A stretch of 64,000 nucleotides of DNA from Paenibacillus sp. W2I17 (GCF_030815985.1 NZ_JAUSXM010000001.1:124001-188000); one strand, 5' to 3'. Counted from the stretch's first letter, positions 39,982 to 48,567 are shown. Made by a program: numbers and translations. The notes: generated from the sequence alone by a model not told the origin.

Positions 39982-40599
39982 ATGAGGCCGCATGATACGG
40001 AGGGTCGGACAGAGCGTTATCCGGAATTACACGCGGCTTTGCTGGAAACGGCCAAAGCCTGGAACACACAGCCGCAGACATGGTTACTTGGAGGAAGTTG
40101 TGGGTTGCTGCTTCAAGGGGTGGAGTTGCAACAGGCTCCGAGAGATATTGATATCTATGCGGATGTTGCCGCTGCTAAGGAACTTCACCGTAGCGCTCCG
40201 GGGGAAATGCTTGACGAGCCTACAGTGGACAAGACAGGACCGTATGCTTCTCTGCTGAGCCACTATCAGGTGGGTGAATGTGCGCTGGAACTGGTTGGTG
40301 GTTTCGAAATATGGGCTCGCAAAAGTTGGTACCGTATCGAGATTGAACATGTACTTGCTCTGCATGCACCAGTAGCACAAGTGGGTTCATATACCCTGCG
40401 ACTGATGCCGCTTGCGCATGAGCTGTTGTTTAATCTGCTGCGAGGTCGTGAAGATCGTTATGCCCCCATTGCTAGCCAGATGCGCGAGCAGCCAGATGCA
40501 CATCAACCTATAATGATGCTTTTAAGTCAACAGAATGTATGGACAAGTCGCTTCAGAGCCGAAGTGGAAGAGCTTGTTGGCTTTACATGGCCCCAGTAG
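39982..40599 (+). CDS. nucleotidyltransferase-superfamily-like protein
   Basis: A 205-residue soluble protein. Residues about 35-61 read 'LLGGSCGLLLQGV' then 'RDIDIYAD', the G-G-S ... D-x-D pattern of minimal nucleotidyltransferases (as in MNT/AbiEii proteins and relatives). The second half (about 130-200) is helical. No partner antitoxin or HEPN gene lies beside it, so a toxin role is not supported. ATG 39982 follows GGGGAGTG. Inserted between backbone genes relative to B. subtilis. Confidence 0.65.
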   Translation: MRPHDTEGRTERYPELHAALLETAKAWNTQPQTWLLGGSCGLLLQGVELQQAPRDIDIYADVAAAKELHRSAPGEMLDEPTVDKTGPYASLLSHYQVGECALELVGGFEIWARKSWYRIEIEHVLALHAPVAQVGSYTLRLMPLAHELLFNLLRGREDRYAPIASQMREQPDAHQPIMMLLSQQNVWTSRFRAEVEELVGFTWPQ

Positions 40600-40613
40600 G
40601 TTGAGGGAGGAAA

Positions 40614-40967
40614 ATGATGGACTATAAAGTTACTTTTTTACCTATGAACAAATCGATAGCGCTCAAACCAGGGGTGACACTTTTGCATGCAGCACGACGT
40701 GCTGGAGTCAAGATTACGACTCGATGTGATGGTAAAGCGGCTTGCCTGATGTGTAAAGTGAATGTGGATGAAGAACATCGGGCGGAACTATATCCACCAA
40801 CAGATGCAGAAAAGCGCAAGCTGGGTTCACTGTTGGAAGCAGGTACACGACTGTCCTGTCAGGCCAAGGTGTGTGGAACTCTATCGGTTCATGTTCCAGA
40901 GGACCCGCTGAAGGCAGCCATTCGGAAACAACTGGAACGTCAACAACAGGAAGACGACTGGTTCTGA
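40614..40967 (+). CDS. 2Fe-2S ferredoxin
   Basis: A 117-residue ferredoxin of plant/adrenodoxin fold. The cluster cysteines are 'RCDGKAACLMC' (C-x5-C-x2-C) and a fourth in 'RLSCQAK'. It would carry single electrons in the cytoplasm. ATG 40614 (or 40617) follows GGGAGG. The C-terminal tail is polar (RQQQEDDWF). It sits between a nucleotidyltransferase-like gene and a yphF-like lipoprotein; the redox partner is not evident. Confidence 0.88.
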   Translation: MMDYKVTFLPMNKSIALKPGVTLLHAARRAGVKITTRCDGKAACLMCKVNVDEEHRAELYPPTDAEKRKLGSLLEAGTRLSCQAKVCGTLSVHVPEDPLKAAIRKQLERQQQEDDWF

Positions 40968-41013
40968 GCGTTATGAAATTGATTCTCTAATGAGTTATTC
41001 AAGGAGGACACGA

Positions 41014-41793
41014 ATGATTAGGAACAAGCCAAATTGTGTGGAAGGAAGCAGACGGCAGCGTCTGAAACATCAGACGGGCGGTCTGCTGTTATTCCTGTTG
41101 TTTGCTTTTACAGCAAGTGGTTGTATGTATCCATCCCAGAGCAATTCGGACCCTAAGATAGCCTATCGGGAAAGTGTGAGCCGTATCCAGAGTGCGGTCG
41201 AGGCATTCCAGCAAGATGAGGGGATTTTGCCAATCATCAATGCAGATATGGATACGCCAAAATATGAAAAGTTCAGAGTGGATCTGCCCAAGTTGAAACA
41301 ACTGGGGTATCTGGATGAAATACCGGGGACTGCTTTTGAAAGCGGTGGGAGCGCTTACTTCCTTATTCAGGACGAAGAAGTGAATCCGACCGTTAAAGTG
41401 ATGGACCTTCTGACCGTACAGAAAGTAAACGATGTGCAACGAATGGTTAATCAATATATGTCCGTACATAACAATAAGCTGCCAAAGGGGGAAGAACTGT
41501 ATCCGGGGTTATATGCTGTGGATATAGAGCTGGCTGCTCAGGCAGGTACTCCTTCCATTACGCTGAATAGTGTATATTCAGGTCAGGCCTTACCTTTTAT
41601 GATGGATGACGAAGGCAAGGTCTATGTAGATTATGCTTTTGACATTATGCAGGCAGTGGAAAAGTCTGACATGTCTCCAGCGGAGAGTGATGATGTTAGG
41701 GATTTTCTGTTGGAACACTCCTACTTCGTACCCGTTAAATCGGTTCCCTACGCTTGGCAAAATAATGCGCCGGTTGCCCAGCCAATAAAATAA
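41014..41793 (+). CDS. YphF-like lipoprotein
   Basis: A 259-residue exported protein with a lipoprotein signal: basic start, hydrophobic core (about 25-37) and lipobox ASGC. The mature part has no enzymatic motif I recognise, except repeats of the 'V..IQSAVEAFQQDEGILPI' kind that resemble pilin-like or sporulation lipoprotein domains. ATG 41014 follows AAGGAGG; an earlier ATG at 40990 lacks one. Its position just before spoIVA matches yphF of B. subtilis. Confidence 0.75.
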   Translation: MIRNKPNCVEGSRRQRLKHQTGGLLLFLLFAFTASGCMYPSQSNSDPKIAYRESVSRIQSAVEAFQQDEGILPIINADMDTPKYEKFRVDLPKLKQLGYLDEIPGTAFESGGSAYFLIQDEEVNPTVKVMDLLTVQKVNDVQRMVNQYMSVHNNKLPKGEELYPGLYAVDIELAAQAGTPSITLNSVYSGQALPFMMDDEGKVYVDYAFDIMQAVEKSDMSPAESDDVRDFLLEHSYFVPVKSVPYAWQNNAPVAQPIK

Positions 41794-41849
41794 GCATGGT
41801 TGCAATGCAAATGATTTAGCTGTATGACCACCATGCCTCTAATGGTTCA

Positions 41850-41885
41850 AAAAGAGATATTCCAAATAAGGGATATCTCTTTTTC
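41850..41885 (+). terminator. Rho-independent terminator, probably bidirectional
   Basis: AAAAAGAGATAT-TCCAAATAAGGG-ATATCTCTTTTT followed by CTTTT. Confidence 0.8.
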
Positions 41886-42021
41886 TTTTGTCAGTATGAG
41901 CAATAACCGTCATAAAAGCTTCACGGATCACATAAAGTAGATTGAAATAAAGACGCTCAGTCCGAGATCGGGGGATTCTCCTAATGTCATCACCATAAGA
42001 TAAAAAAACAAAAATACGCGT

Positions 42022-42049
42022 CATATTGCCGCATACGGATACATAAGAT
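42022..42049 (+). promoter_or_regulatory. predicted sigma-E promoter of spoIVA
   Basis: CATATT at 42022-42027, 14 bases, CATAAGAT at 42042-42049. This is close to the sigma-E consensus. spoIVA is a sigma-E gene in B. subtilis. Start codon is about 190 bases downstream. Confidence 0.6.
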
Positions 42050-42246
42050 GATACTAGTCCAATTGCATGTACGAGTTAACGCCGCTCTCGCCGGTTTCAT
42101 CAGAATGCAACGTTCGGCGGCGGACGACTTCCGGGCACTCACAAAGGCGGCTCTACCGTTGCAGGGATTTCAGTCTTCTGATTGAAAAAACGAAGCGGAT
42201 GCTCTTTAGCATTTTTCCTTCGGAGTAATTTAGGGAGGGGATTTCA

Positions 42247-43725
42247 TTGGAGAAAGTGGACATTTTTAAGGACATAGCTGAGCGGACCGGAGGGGATATT
42301 TATCTCGGGGTTGTCGGCGCAGTCCGGACGGGAAAATCAACATTTATTAAACGATTCATGGAAACCATTGTGTTGCCAAACATCACTAACGAGGCTGACC
42401 GTGGTCGAGCAGTGGATGAACTTCCACAGAGTGCAGCAGGTAAAACCATCATGACTACCGAACCAAAATTTGTACCAAATAACGCAGTCCAGATCAAGGT
42501 GGCAGAAGGACTCGATGTCAATGTGCGCCTTGTGGATTGTGTAGGTTACGCGGTGGAAGGAGCCAAGGGATACGAGGATGAGAATGGTCCACGCATGATC
42601 TCCACGCCTTGGTTCGAGGAACCAATTCCATTCCAGGAAGCCGCCGAGATTGGTACTCGCAAAGTCATTCAGGAGCATTCTACACTGGGTGTTGTGGTAA
42701 CAACAGACGGCACAATCGCCGAAATTGCCCGCAGCTCCTATGTGGAATCTGAAGAACGGGTCATTGCGGAATTAAAAGAAGTGGGTAAACCATTTGTCCT
42801 GGTCATCAACTCCACTCGTCCTCGCAGTGAAGAAGCCCTGCAATTGCGTAGTGAGCTTGCTGCCAAATACGACATTCCGGTGATGACACTCAGTGCAGCG
42901 ACCATGACGGAAGATGATGTGACGGGTGTACTTCGTGAAGTGCTCTATGAGTTCCCTGTGCATGAAGTGAATGTAAACTTGCCGAGCTGGGTTATGGTAC
43001 TCAATGAGACTCACTGGCTGCGTAGCAACTACGAAAACTCCGTACGGGATACCGTTAAGGATATTCGCAGACTTCGTGACGTGGATCGGGTTGTCGCACA
43101 GTTCATGGAATATGAATTCATTGATCGCGCAGGCCTGAGTGGCATGAATATGGGGCAGGGTGTAGCCGAAATTGACCTGTACGCGCCGGATGAACTGTAT
43201 GATCAGATTCTCGTGGAAGTGGTTGGCATCGAGATTCGCGGTAAGGATCATCTGCTGCAATTGATGCAGGAATTCTCGCATGCGAAGAGAGAGTATGACC
43301 GCTTTGCAGAAGCGCTGGAGATGGTCAAAACGACCGGATACGGCATTGCTGCTCCATCTCTCGCCGAGATGGCTCTGGATGAACCTGAGCTCATTCGTCA
43401 GGGCACCAAATTTGGCGTACGCCTGAAAGCAACGGCACCGTCCATTCACATGATCCGGGTTGATGTGGAATCGGAGTTCGCTCCAATCATCGGCACAGAG
43501 AAGCAGAGTGAGGAACTGGTGAGATACCTGATGCAGGACTTCGAGAACGATCCGATCAAGGTATGGGATTCAGACATGTTTGGTCGTTCACTGCACTCCA
43601 TTGTGCGAGAAGGGATTCAGGGCAAGATTGCCATGATGCCGGATAATGCAAGGTACAAATTGCAAGAGACGCTGGGAAGAATCATTAACGAAGGTTCGGG
43701 CGGCTTGATCGCCATCATTCTGTAA
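42247..43725 (+). CDS. spoIVA: stage IV sporulation protein A (spore coat ATPase)
   Basis: A 492-residue ATPase that polymerises on the forespore surface as the base of the coat. The N-terminus has the P-loop 'GAVRTGKSTF' (about 24-33), a switch-like 'RLVDCVGYAV' (about 95-104) and a nucleotide motif 'VLVINSTRPRSEEAL'. The C-terminal tip 'GSGGLIAIIL' is the conserved localisation end. The length equals B. subtilis SpoIVA. The start is TTG 42247, with AGGGAGGGG upstream. Confidence 0.96.
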   Translation: MEKVDIFKDIAERTGGDIYLGVVGAVRTGKSTFIKRFMETIVLPNITNEADRGRAVDELPQSAAGKTIMTTEPKFVPNNAVQIKVAEGLDVNVRLVDCVGYAVEGAKGYEDENGPRMISTPWFEEPIPFQEAAEIGTRKVIQEHSTLGVVVTTDGTIAEIARSSYVESEERVIAELKEVGKPFVLVINSTRPRSEEALQLRSELAAKYDIPVMTLSAATMTEDDVTGVLREVLYEFPVHEVNVNLPSWVMVLNETHWLRSNYENSVRDTVKDIRRLRDVDRVVAQFMEYEFIDRAGLSGMNMGQGVAEIDLYAPDELYDQILVEVVGIEIRGKDHLLQLMQEFSHAKREYDRFAEALEMVKTTGYGIAAPSLAEMALDEPELIRQGTKFGVRLKATAPSIHMIRVDVESEFAPIIGTEKQSEELVRYLMQDFENDPIKVWDSDMFGRSLHSIVREGIQGKIAMMPDNARYKLQETLGRIINEGSGGLIAIIL

Positions 43726-43731
43726 AACATC

Positions 43732-43771
43732 AAAAGACCGTAAGGGGGGGCATCCCCTCGCGGTCTTTTTT
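43732..43771 (+). terminator. Rho-independent terminator after spoIVA
   Basis: AAAAGACCG... GGGGG...CCCC...CGGTCTTTTTT; stem of about 14 pairs followed by Ts. Confidence 0.88.
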
Positions 43772-43862
43772 ATGTGATTTCTTTATTTTGGATGAAATGG
43801 ATAGGAAGAATAGTACTTTCGAAAAAACTTAGCGAGTTTTAGCTTTAAATTGCTAAAACCCA

Positions 43863-43891
43863 TTTACATACTAGGGATTAGCCGTTATATT
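43863..43891 (+). promoter_or_regulatory. sigma-A promoter of sugar ABC operon
   Basis: TTTACA at 43863-43868, a 17-base spacer, TATATT at 43886-43891. Transcription would begin near 43898. Confidence 0.6.
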
Positions 43892-43904
43892 AATATTCAA
43901 CTAT

Positions 43905-43920
43905 TGTGATCGAGATCACA
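43905..43920 (+). promoter_or_regulatory. 16-base operator palindrome, cre-like / CRP-FNR-like
   Basis: TGTGATC-GA-GATCACA, a perfect 7-base inverted repeat with a two-base centre. One base differs from the CcpA cre consensus TGWNANCGNTNWCA; it also matches the TGTGA-N6-TCACA pattern of CRP/FNR regulators. It sits just after the predicted transcription start, a position typical for repression. Confidence 0.6.
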
Positions 43921-43944
43921 GAGAGTGGACAGGGGGATACAGAG

Positions 43945-45042
43945 ATGAAAAGAAAAGAGACAAAATGGGTATGGTTGAGTGTGTTATTAGTATTTACATT
44001 GGCGTTGTCCGCTTGCGGAATCAAAAAAGAACCGGCAGCCACTCCGGCTTCGGGTGCATCAGATGATACACCAAAAACGGAAGCAGTCACAGGCCCTCTA
44101 AGTGGCAAACGGATCGCACTTATTATGGAATTCAATACAGGTACTTTCTCGCAGCAATATGTACAGGGTGTAAAAGAAGAAATCGAAAAATTCGGTGGAG
44201 AACTGACAACGTTTGTTGCCGATAATGACAAAGCAAAGATGGTATCCTTGCTTGATAGCGCTATTAACCAGAAATTTGATGCCATTCTCACGGATCACGG
44301 TGATTCCCTATTAGAGCCAGGCGTGAAAAAGGCAGTAGAACAGAATATTCCAGTGGTCGTGTTTGACGCAGCTATTAGTGTTCCGGGAGCTACAGTCCTG
44401 TCGCAGGATGACCAGAAGATGGCTGAACTGACGCTGGAGCAAATGAAAAAAGATATCAATGGACAAGGCAATATTGTCAAAGTATGGGTAGCTGGTTTCG
44501 CACCGATGGAACGTCGTCAGATCGCATACGGTGAATTCATGAAAGCAAATCCGGACATCAAGGAAATAGCTACATTCGGTTCTGCACAGAACCCGGCGCT
44601 GGATACTCAAGCCAAAATGGAAGCTATTCTCAAGCAATATCCAAAAGGTGAGATTACAGCTGTATGGACTGCATGGGATGAGTTCGCCAAAGGTGCAGCA
44701 CGTGCGATTCAACAAGCTGGACGTGATGAGATCAAAGTGTATGGTATTGATATGAGTGACGAGGACCTGCAAATGATTCAGGACCCGAAAAATCCTTGGG
44801 TAGCTTCTGCTGCTGTTGATCCAACGGATATTGGTCGCGTCCAGGTACGTTATGCTTATCAAAAACTGAACGGGGACGAAACGGAAGATGCAGTTGTTCT
44901 TAACCCGGTCTATGTTCAACGTGAAGCTCTGCCAGATAAACAAATCTCCACTTCGGAGTTGTCAGAGTTCGTTGAAGGTTGGGGTGGCAGTACACAAGGA
45001 ATCAAGGACTGGATGAGCGAATACGGAATTACTGCTAAATAA
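43945..45042 (+). CDS. sugar ABC transporter substrate-binding lipoprotein
   Basis: A 365-residue type I periplasmic-binding-protein homologue (RbsB/YtfQ-like), anchored as a lipoprotein by the lipobox LSAC (about 20-23). The fold is marked by 'RIALIMEFNTGTFSQQYVQG' near residue 55, 'TDHGDS', 'VVVFDAAISV' and a terminal domain ending 'WMSEYGITAK'. It would capture a monosaccharide or related compound for the RbsA- and RbsC-like partners downstream. ATG 43945 is chosen behind CAGGGGG. A terminator follows directly, so downstream genes are probably expressed at a lower level. Confidence 0.9.
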   Translation: MKRKETKWVWLSVLLVFTLALSACGIKKEPAATPASGASDDTPKTEAVTGPLSGKRIALIMEFNTGTFSQQYVQGVKEEIEKFGGELTTFVADNDKAKMVSLLDSAINQKFDAILTDHGDSLLEPGVKKAVEQNIPVVVFDAAISVPGATVLSQDDQKMAELTLEQMKKDINGQGNIVKVWVAGFAPMERRQIAYGEFMKANPDIKEIATFGSAQNPALDTQAKMEAILKQYPKGEITAVWTAWDEFAKGAARAIQQAGRDEIKVYGIDMSDEDLQMIQDPKNPWVASAAVDPTDIGRVQVRYAYQKLNGDETEDAVVLNPVYVQREALPDKQISTSELSEFVEGWGGSTQGIKDWMSEYGITAK

Positions 45043-45054
45043 GCAGCGTAAGGG

Positions 45055-45079
45055 AAGCGCGCCGCAAGGCGCGCTTTTT
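45055..45079 (+). terminator. intra-operon terminator/attenuator
   Basis: AAGCGCGCC-GCAA-GGCGCGCTT with TTTTT. It lies between binding-protein and ATPase genes. Partial read-through would give excess binding protein, a common arrangement in ABC operons; it also would protect the 3' end. Confidence 0.8.
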
Positions 45080-45156
45080 CAAACATAAATGAAGATATGT
45101 GTGGTCTGGATGAAAAAAGGGACGCTCCCGGAAGGGAAAGATTGGAGGTTAACATC

Positions 45157-46674
45157 ATGAGCACTGCACCGATTCTGCTTCAAATGGAACATATCCACAA
45201 GCAGTTTTCAGGTATTCCTGCACTGAAGGATGTGGATTTCTCTGTAAAAGGTGGGGAGATTCATGCGCTGCTGGGTGCCAATGGTGCCGGTAAGAGCACG
45301 TTAATGAAAATTCTGTCCGGTGCCTATCCATTGGATCAGGGGACGATTCAATTGAGTGGACAAGCGCTTCATTTAAGTTCTCCGGGAGACGCTAAGGCAA
45401 GTGGGATTCACTGTGTCTATCAGGAAGTGGATGCGGCACTGGTGCCACAGCTGACGGCTGCGGAGAACATCATGTTGGATCAGTTGGCTTCATCTGCTGG
45501 AGGTTGGTGGAAAAGTCCACGAAAACTGCAACAGCGTGCGGTTGAGGCGTTGAAGCAATTAGGAGCAGACATATCTGTTCACCAAAAAGTGGCCGATCTG
45601 ACACTTGCTGAAAAACAGATGATACTGCTGGCACGGATTTTGATCCAGGATGCCAAAGTCATCATTTTTGATGAACCGACTGCACCGCTGAGCCAGGAAG
45701 AAACAGGTGCATTTTTCCGGATTGTTCATCTCCTGAAGGAGCGGGGCGTAGCCTGTATTTTCATTACCCATCGTCTTGCTGAAGTGACGGGTCACTGTGA
45801 TCGCGTTACGGTTATGAGAGATGGGCAGCATGTATTTACCGGTGAAGCAAAGGGACTGACGATCAAAGATTTGGTTACTCAGATGCTGGGCAAACCATTC
45901 GAAGAAGAGTTTCCAAAGACGGAAGCGCCCGTGGGGGAGCTGCTGTTGGAGGCACGTGGGCTTCGTCGTGGAGTGAAAGTCAAAGGTGTTGACCTCTCTG
46001 TACGCCGAGGTGAAGTCCTCGCTGTGGTGGGTCTGGTAGGCGCGGGTAAAACGGAAAGCTCTCGTTTGCTGATTGGTGCAGATCGGCTGGAGGGAGGCGA
46101 GATCCGGCTTAACAACCGTAATCTCCGCCTGTCTCAACCTGCGGATGCGGCGGCTCTGGGGATTGTTTCTGTACCGGAGGAGCGACGTAAACAAGGAATC
46201 CTGATTCAGGAGAACGTGGAACGGAATTTAAGTCTACCTTTGCTAAGCCGTCTTAGTACATTAGGTTTCGTAAGCCGTAAGCGGGAACGTCTGAATGCAG
46301 AGTCATTGGTGAAACAACTTGGAATTAAAACATCGTCCGTGAAACAGGAAGTGAAATATTTAAGCGGTGGTAATCAGCAGAAGGTAGCGATTGGTAAATG
46401 GCTTAATGCGGATGCGGATGTATTTATATTTGATGAGCCAACCAAAGGCGTAGATATAGGGGCAAAAAGTGACATTTTCCGCATCATCAATGAACTGGCT
46501 TTGGCGGGCAAGGGTGTAATCTATTTCACCTGTGAACTGGATGAAGGCATGGGAATTGGTGACCGAATCGCTGTCATGTGCGAGGGTGTTATCGTGAAAG
46601 AGTTCAAACGAGGCGAAACTAACCAAGAACAGCTGCTATACTATGCAAGCGGTGGACAAGAGGTGCAATCATGA
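45157..46674 (+). CDS. sugar ABC transporter ATP-binding protein (RbsA/MglA type)
   Basis: A 505-residue protein with two fused ATPase domains. Domain 1 has Walker A 'GANGAGKST' (about 40-48), an altered signature 'LTLAEKQ' and Walker B 'VIIFDEPTAPLS'. Domain 2 has 'GLVGAGKTESS' (about 291-301), signature 'LSGGNQQ' and Walker B 'VFIFDEPTKGVD'. A degenerate signature in the first half is usual in RbsA. ATG 45157 with GGAGG upstream. Overlaps the permease gene by four bases. Confidence 0.92.
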   Translation: MSTAPILLQMEHIHKQFSGIPALKDVDFSVKGGEIHALLGANGAGKSTLMKILSGAYPLDQGTIQLSGQALHLSSPGDAKASGIHCVYQEVDAALVPQLTAAENIMLDQLASSAGGWWKSPRKLQQRAVEALKQLGADISVHQKVADLTLAEKQMILLARILIQDAKVIIFDEPTAPLSQEETGAFFRIVHLLKERGVACIFITHRLAEVTGHCDRVTVMRDGQHVFTGEAKGLTIKDLVTQMLGKPFEEEFPKTEAPVGELLLEARGLRRGVKVKGVDLSVRRGEVLAVVGLVGAGKTESSRLLIGADRLEGGEIRLNNRNLRLSQPADAAALGIVSVPEERRKQGILIQENVERNLSLPLLSRLSTLGFVSRKRERLNAESLVKQLGIKTSSVKQEVKYLSGGNQQKVAIGKWLNADADVFIFDEPTKGVDIGAKSDIFRIINELALAGKGVIYFTCELDEGMGIGDRIAVMCEGVIVKEFKRGETNQEQLLYYASGGQEVQS

Positions 46675-47657
46675 AGGATAAATCACTGGATTTTGCGTTC
46701 CGTTACGGGGCGATTATAGTCATCATAGGTGTTATCGCATTTTTTGGCATTAAATTGCCTTATTTCTTTACGTACAGTAACTTGACCGATATTTTGGGCT
46801 CGATCTCTATCGTTACGTTTGTAGCGATCGGTGTTACGTTATCTCTCATTGTTGATGGGTTTGATCTTTCGGTTGGGGCGACTGTCTCATTAACTACCGT
46901 CGTTACTGCTTCGTTAATGATTTGGTATCAACAACCACTGGCGATCGTCATTATCGTGCCACTGATTATCGGGGCTGTTATTGGTTTACTGAACGCTTTG
47001 CTCATTGTAAAATTGCGTATTCCGGATTTGCTCGCAACCCTTGCCACGATGTACATCATCGGAGGTATTCACAAAACGTATGCACAGGGATATACCATTT
47101 ACAATCACATGCAGTTCCCTGACGGGAGCAAAGCTGCGGGAGAGATGGACCCGACATTCCTGCTAATAGGGCAGGGTAAATGGCTTGGTATGCCGATATC
47201 GGTAATCATGCTACTTATTGCGGTAATAGGTGTGCATATCTTTTTGACGTATACGAAATATGGTCGCCAGATGTACATTACAGGTGGTAATGAGGAAGCT
47301 GCACGGTTGTCTGGAATCAAGGTGAAAAAGGTGCGTACACTCGCCTATGTAGCCGCTGGAGTGTTTGCAGCAATCGGGGGTATCATCTATGCTTCCAAAG
47401 TAGGATCTGGGCAAATTGACGCGGGATCACCGTTGTTAATGGAATCCGTAGCTGCAGTATTTGTCGGTTTCTCTGTGTTTGGTGCGGGTAAACCAAATGT
47501 CATCGGAACCTTCATTGGTTCGGTTCTGATTGGTGTACTTGTGAACGGTTTAACGATGATGAACGTACAGTATTTCACACATGATATTGTAAAAGGTGGG
47601 GTTCTCGTGCTTGCCTTGGCGGTTACATTTTACGTCTTAAACCGCAACCGGACTTGA
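46671..47657 (+). CDS. sugar ABC transporter permease (RbsC type)
   Basis: A 328-residue integral membrane protein with about nine to ten helices. The motifs 'LIVDGFDLSVGATVSL' (about 61-76) and 'GGNEEAARLSGIKV' (about 205-218, the cytoplasmic coupling loop) are typical of RbsC/YtfT-like permeases. Starts in the end of the ATPase gene (ATGA). It completes a binding protein-ATPase-permease set, inserted between spoIVA and hbs compared with B. subtilis. Confidence 0.92.
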   Translation: MKDKSLDFAFRYGAIIVIIGVIAFFGIKLPYFFTYSNLTDILGSISIVTFVAIGVTLSLIVDGFDLSVGATVSLTTVVTASLMIWYQQPLAIVIIVPLIIGAVIGLLNALLIVKLRIPDLLATLATMYIIGGIHKTYAQGYTIYNHMQFPDGSKAAGEMDPTFLLIGQGKWLGMPISVIMLLIAVIGVHIFLTYTKYGRQMYITGGNEEAARLSGIKVKKVRTLAYVAAGVFAAIGGIIYASKVGSGQIDAGSPLLMESVAAVFVGFSVFGAGKPNVIGTFIGSVLIGVLVNGLTMMNVQYFTHDIVKGGVLVLALAVTFYVLNRNRT

Positions 47658-47874
47658 AATTGTGGGCTGTCTGTATTAGTATGAAATTTGTTCGGCGTCT
47701 GAAATGCCCGTGGTTTCAGACGATATTCTGCCGAAAATGACTGTTGACCGCAGGCGGAGATTTGTGTTCAGCGCTCAAGATGTACGTAGATTTTTTGCGT
47801 ATGAACGTATATTTCGCTATAAAACGGAAACACAGTATAACATTCAGGACATTGATACAGGAGGTGAAAAACAA

Positions 47875-48147
47875 ATGAACAAATCAGACTTGATTACACA
47901 CGTATCTGAAGCGACTGAATTGTCCAAGAAAGATGTAACGAAAGCGGTTGATGCCGTATTCGAAGCAATCTCTGAGGCTCTTCAAAGCGGAGATAAAGTA
48001 CAATTGGTTGGTTTTGGGAACTTCGAAGTTCGCGAGCGCTCTGCACGTAAAGGACGCAACCCGCAAACAGGTGAAGAAATCGAAATTCCTGCGAGCAAAA
48101 TTCCTGCATTCAAACCAGGTAAAGCGCTCAAAGACGGAATTAAATAA
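47875..48147 (+). CDS. hbs: DNA-binding protein HU
   Basis: A 90-residue histone-like protein that bends and compacts DNA as a dimer. It starts '[20 protein letters not shown]' and contains the beta-arm motif '[20 protein letters not shown]' (about 47-66) followed by '[15 protein letters not shown]'. ATG 47875 has GGAGGTG upstream; the open frame further left is not used. In B. subtilis hbs precedes mtrA-mtrB and hepS; here mtrB follows directly. Confidence 0.95.
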   Translation: MNKSDLITHVSEATELSKKDVTKAVDAVFEAISEALQSGDKVQLVGFGNFEVRERSARKGRNPQTGEEIEIPASKIPAFKPGKALKDGIK

Positions 48148-48173
48148 GATTTCTACATATTCCATATGTCGAC

Positions 48174-48208
48174 AAAAAGACCGTGACTTGTTCACGGCCT
48201 TTTCTTTT
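48174..48208 (+). terminator. Rho-independent terminator after hbs
   Basis: AAAAAGACCGTGA-CTTG-TTCACGGCCTTTT followed by CTTTT. Confidence 0.85.
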
Positions 48209-48213
48209 GCCCT

Positions 48214-48285
48214 TTAATGATGATTCTTACGGTTCATTCGTATAAGGCGCAGGTTGACAAATGAAACAATCTTAATCATCATTAA
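48214..48285 (+). promoter_or_regulatory. mtrB promoter with flanking 12-base inverted repeat
   Basis: TTGACA at 48254-48259 and a weak CATCAT at 48277-48282 (17-base spacer) form a candidate sigma-A promoter. TTAATGATGATT (48214-48225) and AATCATCATTAA (48274-48285) are a perfect 12-base inverted repeat; the right arm covers the -10. A regulator binding both arms, or one operator dimer site, could control mtrB. Confidence 0.5.
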
Positions 48286-48316
48286 CGCTATCGAACTAAA
48301 GAAGGGGACATGCGTG

Positions 48317-48538
48317 ATGGATCATCCAACCGGCAATGATTATATTGTAATTAAGGCAGAGGAAAATGGTGTCCAGGTGATCGGATTAACCCGAGGTCAG
48401 GATACACGTTTTCACCACACCGAGAAATTGGACAAGGGTGAAGTGATGTTTGCCCAATTTACCACCCATACTTCAGCTATTAAAATCCGGGGCAAAGCCA
48501 CGCTGATTACCAAGCATGGACAGATTGAATCGGAGTAA
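48317..48538 (+). CDS. mtrB: trp RNA-binding attenuation protein TRAP
   Basis: A 73-residue subunit of the 11-mer ring that binds tryptophan and wraps (G/U)AG-rich RNA, causing termination in the trp leader. The sequence '[21 protein letters not shown]' (about 7-27) and '[17 protein letters not shown]' (about 52-68) contain the lysine-arginine RNA contacts and tryptophan pocket residues of the family. ATG 48317 or GTG 48314 are possible. Its target is visible in this window at 58012-58066. No folE (mtrA) gene precedes it, unlike in B. subtilis. Confidence 0.94.
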   Translation: MDHPTGNDYIVIKAEENGVQVIGLTRGQDTRFHHTEKLDKGEVMFAQFTTHTSAIKIRGKATLITKHGQIESE

Positions 48539-48567
48539 TGTACAGATTGAATATATTCAAATGAAGA

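Larger units (their letters stand above)
41794..42246. other. spoIVA upstream region
   Basis: About 450 bases with no gene. It holds the terminator at 41850 and the predicted sigma-E promoter at 42022, leaving a long 5' untranslated region of about 190 bases before spoIVA. In that leader, segments such as CGGCGGCGGACGACTTCCG could fold, but I cannot assign a known riboswitch. Confidence 0.5.

Noticed and set aside
39982..40599. Toxin-antitoxin (MNT-HEPN or AbiE) system
   Set aside because: The neighbour is a ferredoxin, not a HEPN or AbiEi partner, so the nucleotidyltransferase-like fold alone is not enough.
44311..44943. 210-codon minus-strand ORF opposite the sugar-binding protein gene
   Set aside because: Antisense to a complete lipoprotein gene with clear motifs; no start signal.
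47704..47874. N-terminal extension of HU
   Set aside because: The extension is arginine-rich and not HU-like; ATG 47875 has GGAGGTG upstream and gives a normal 90-residue HU.
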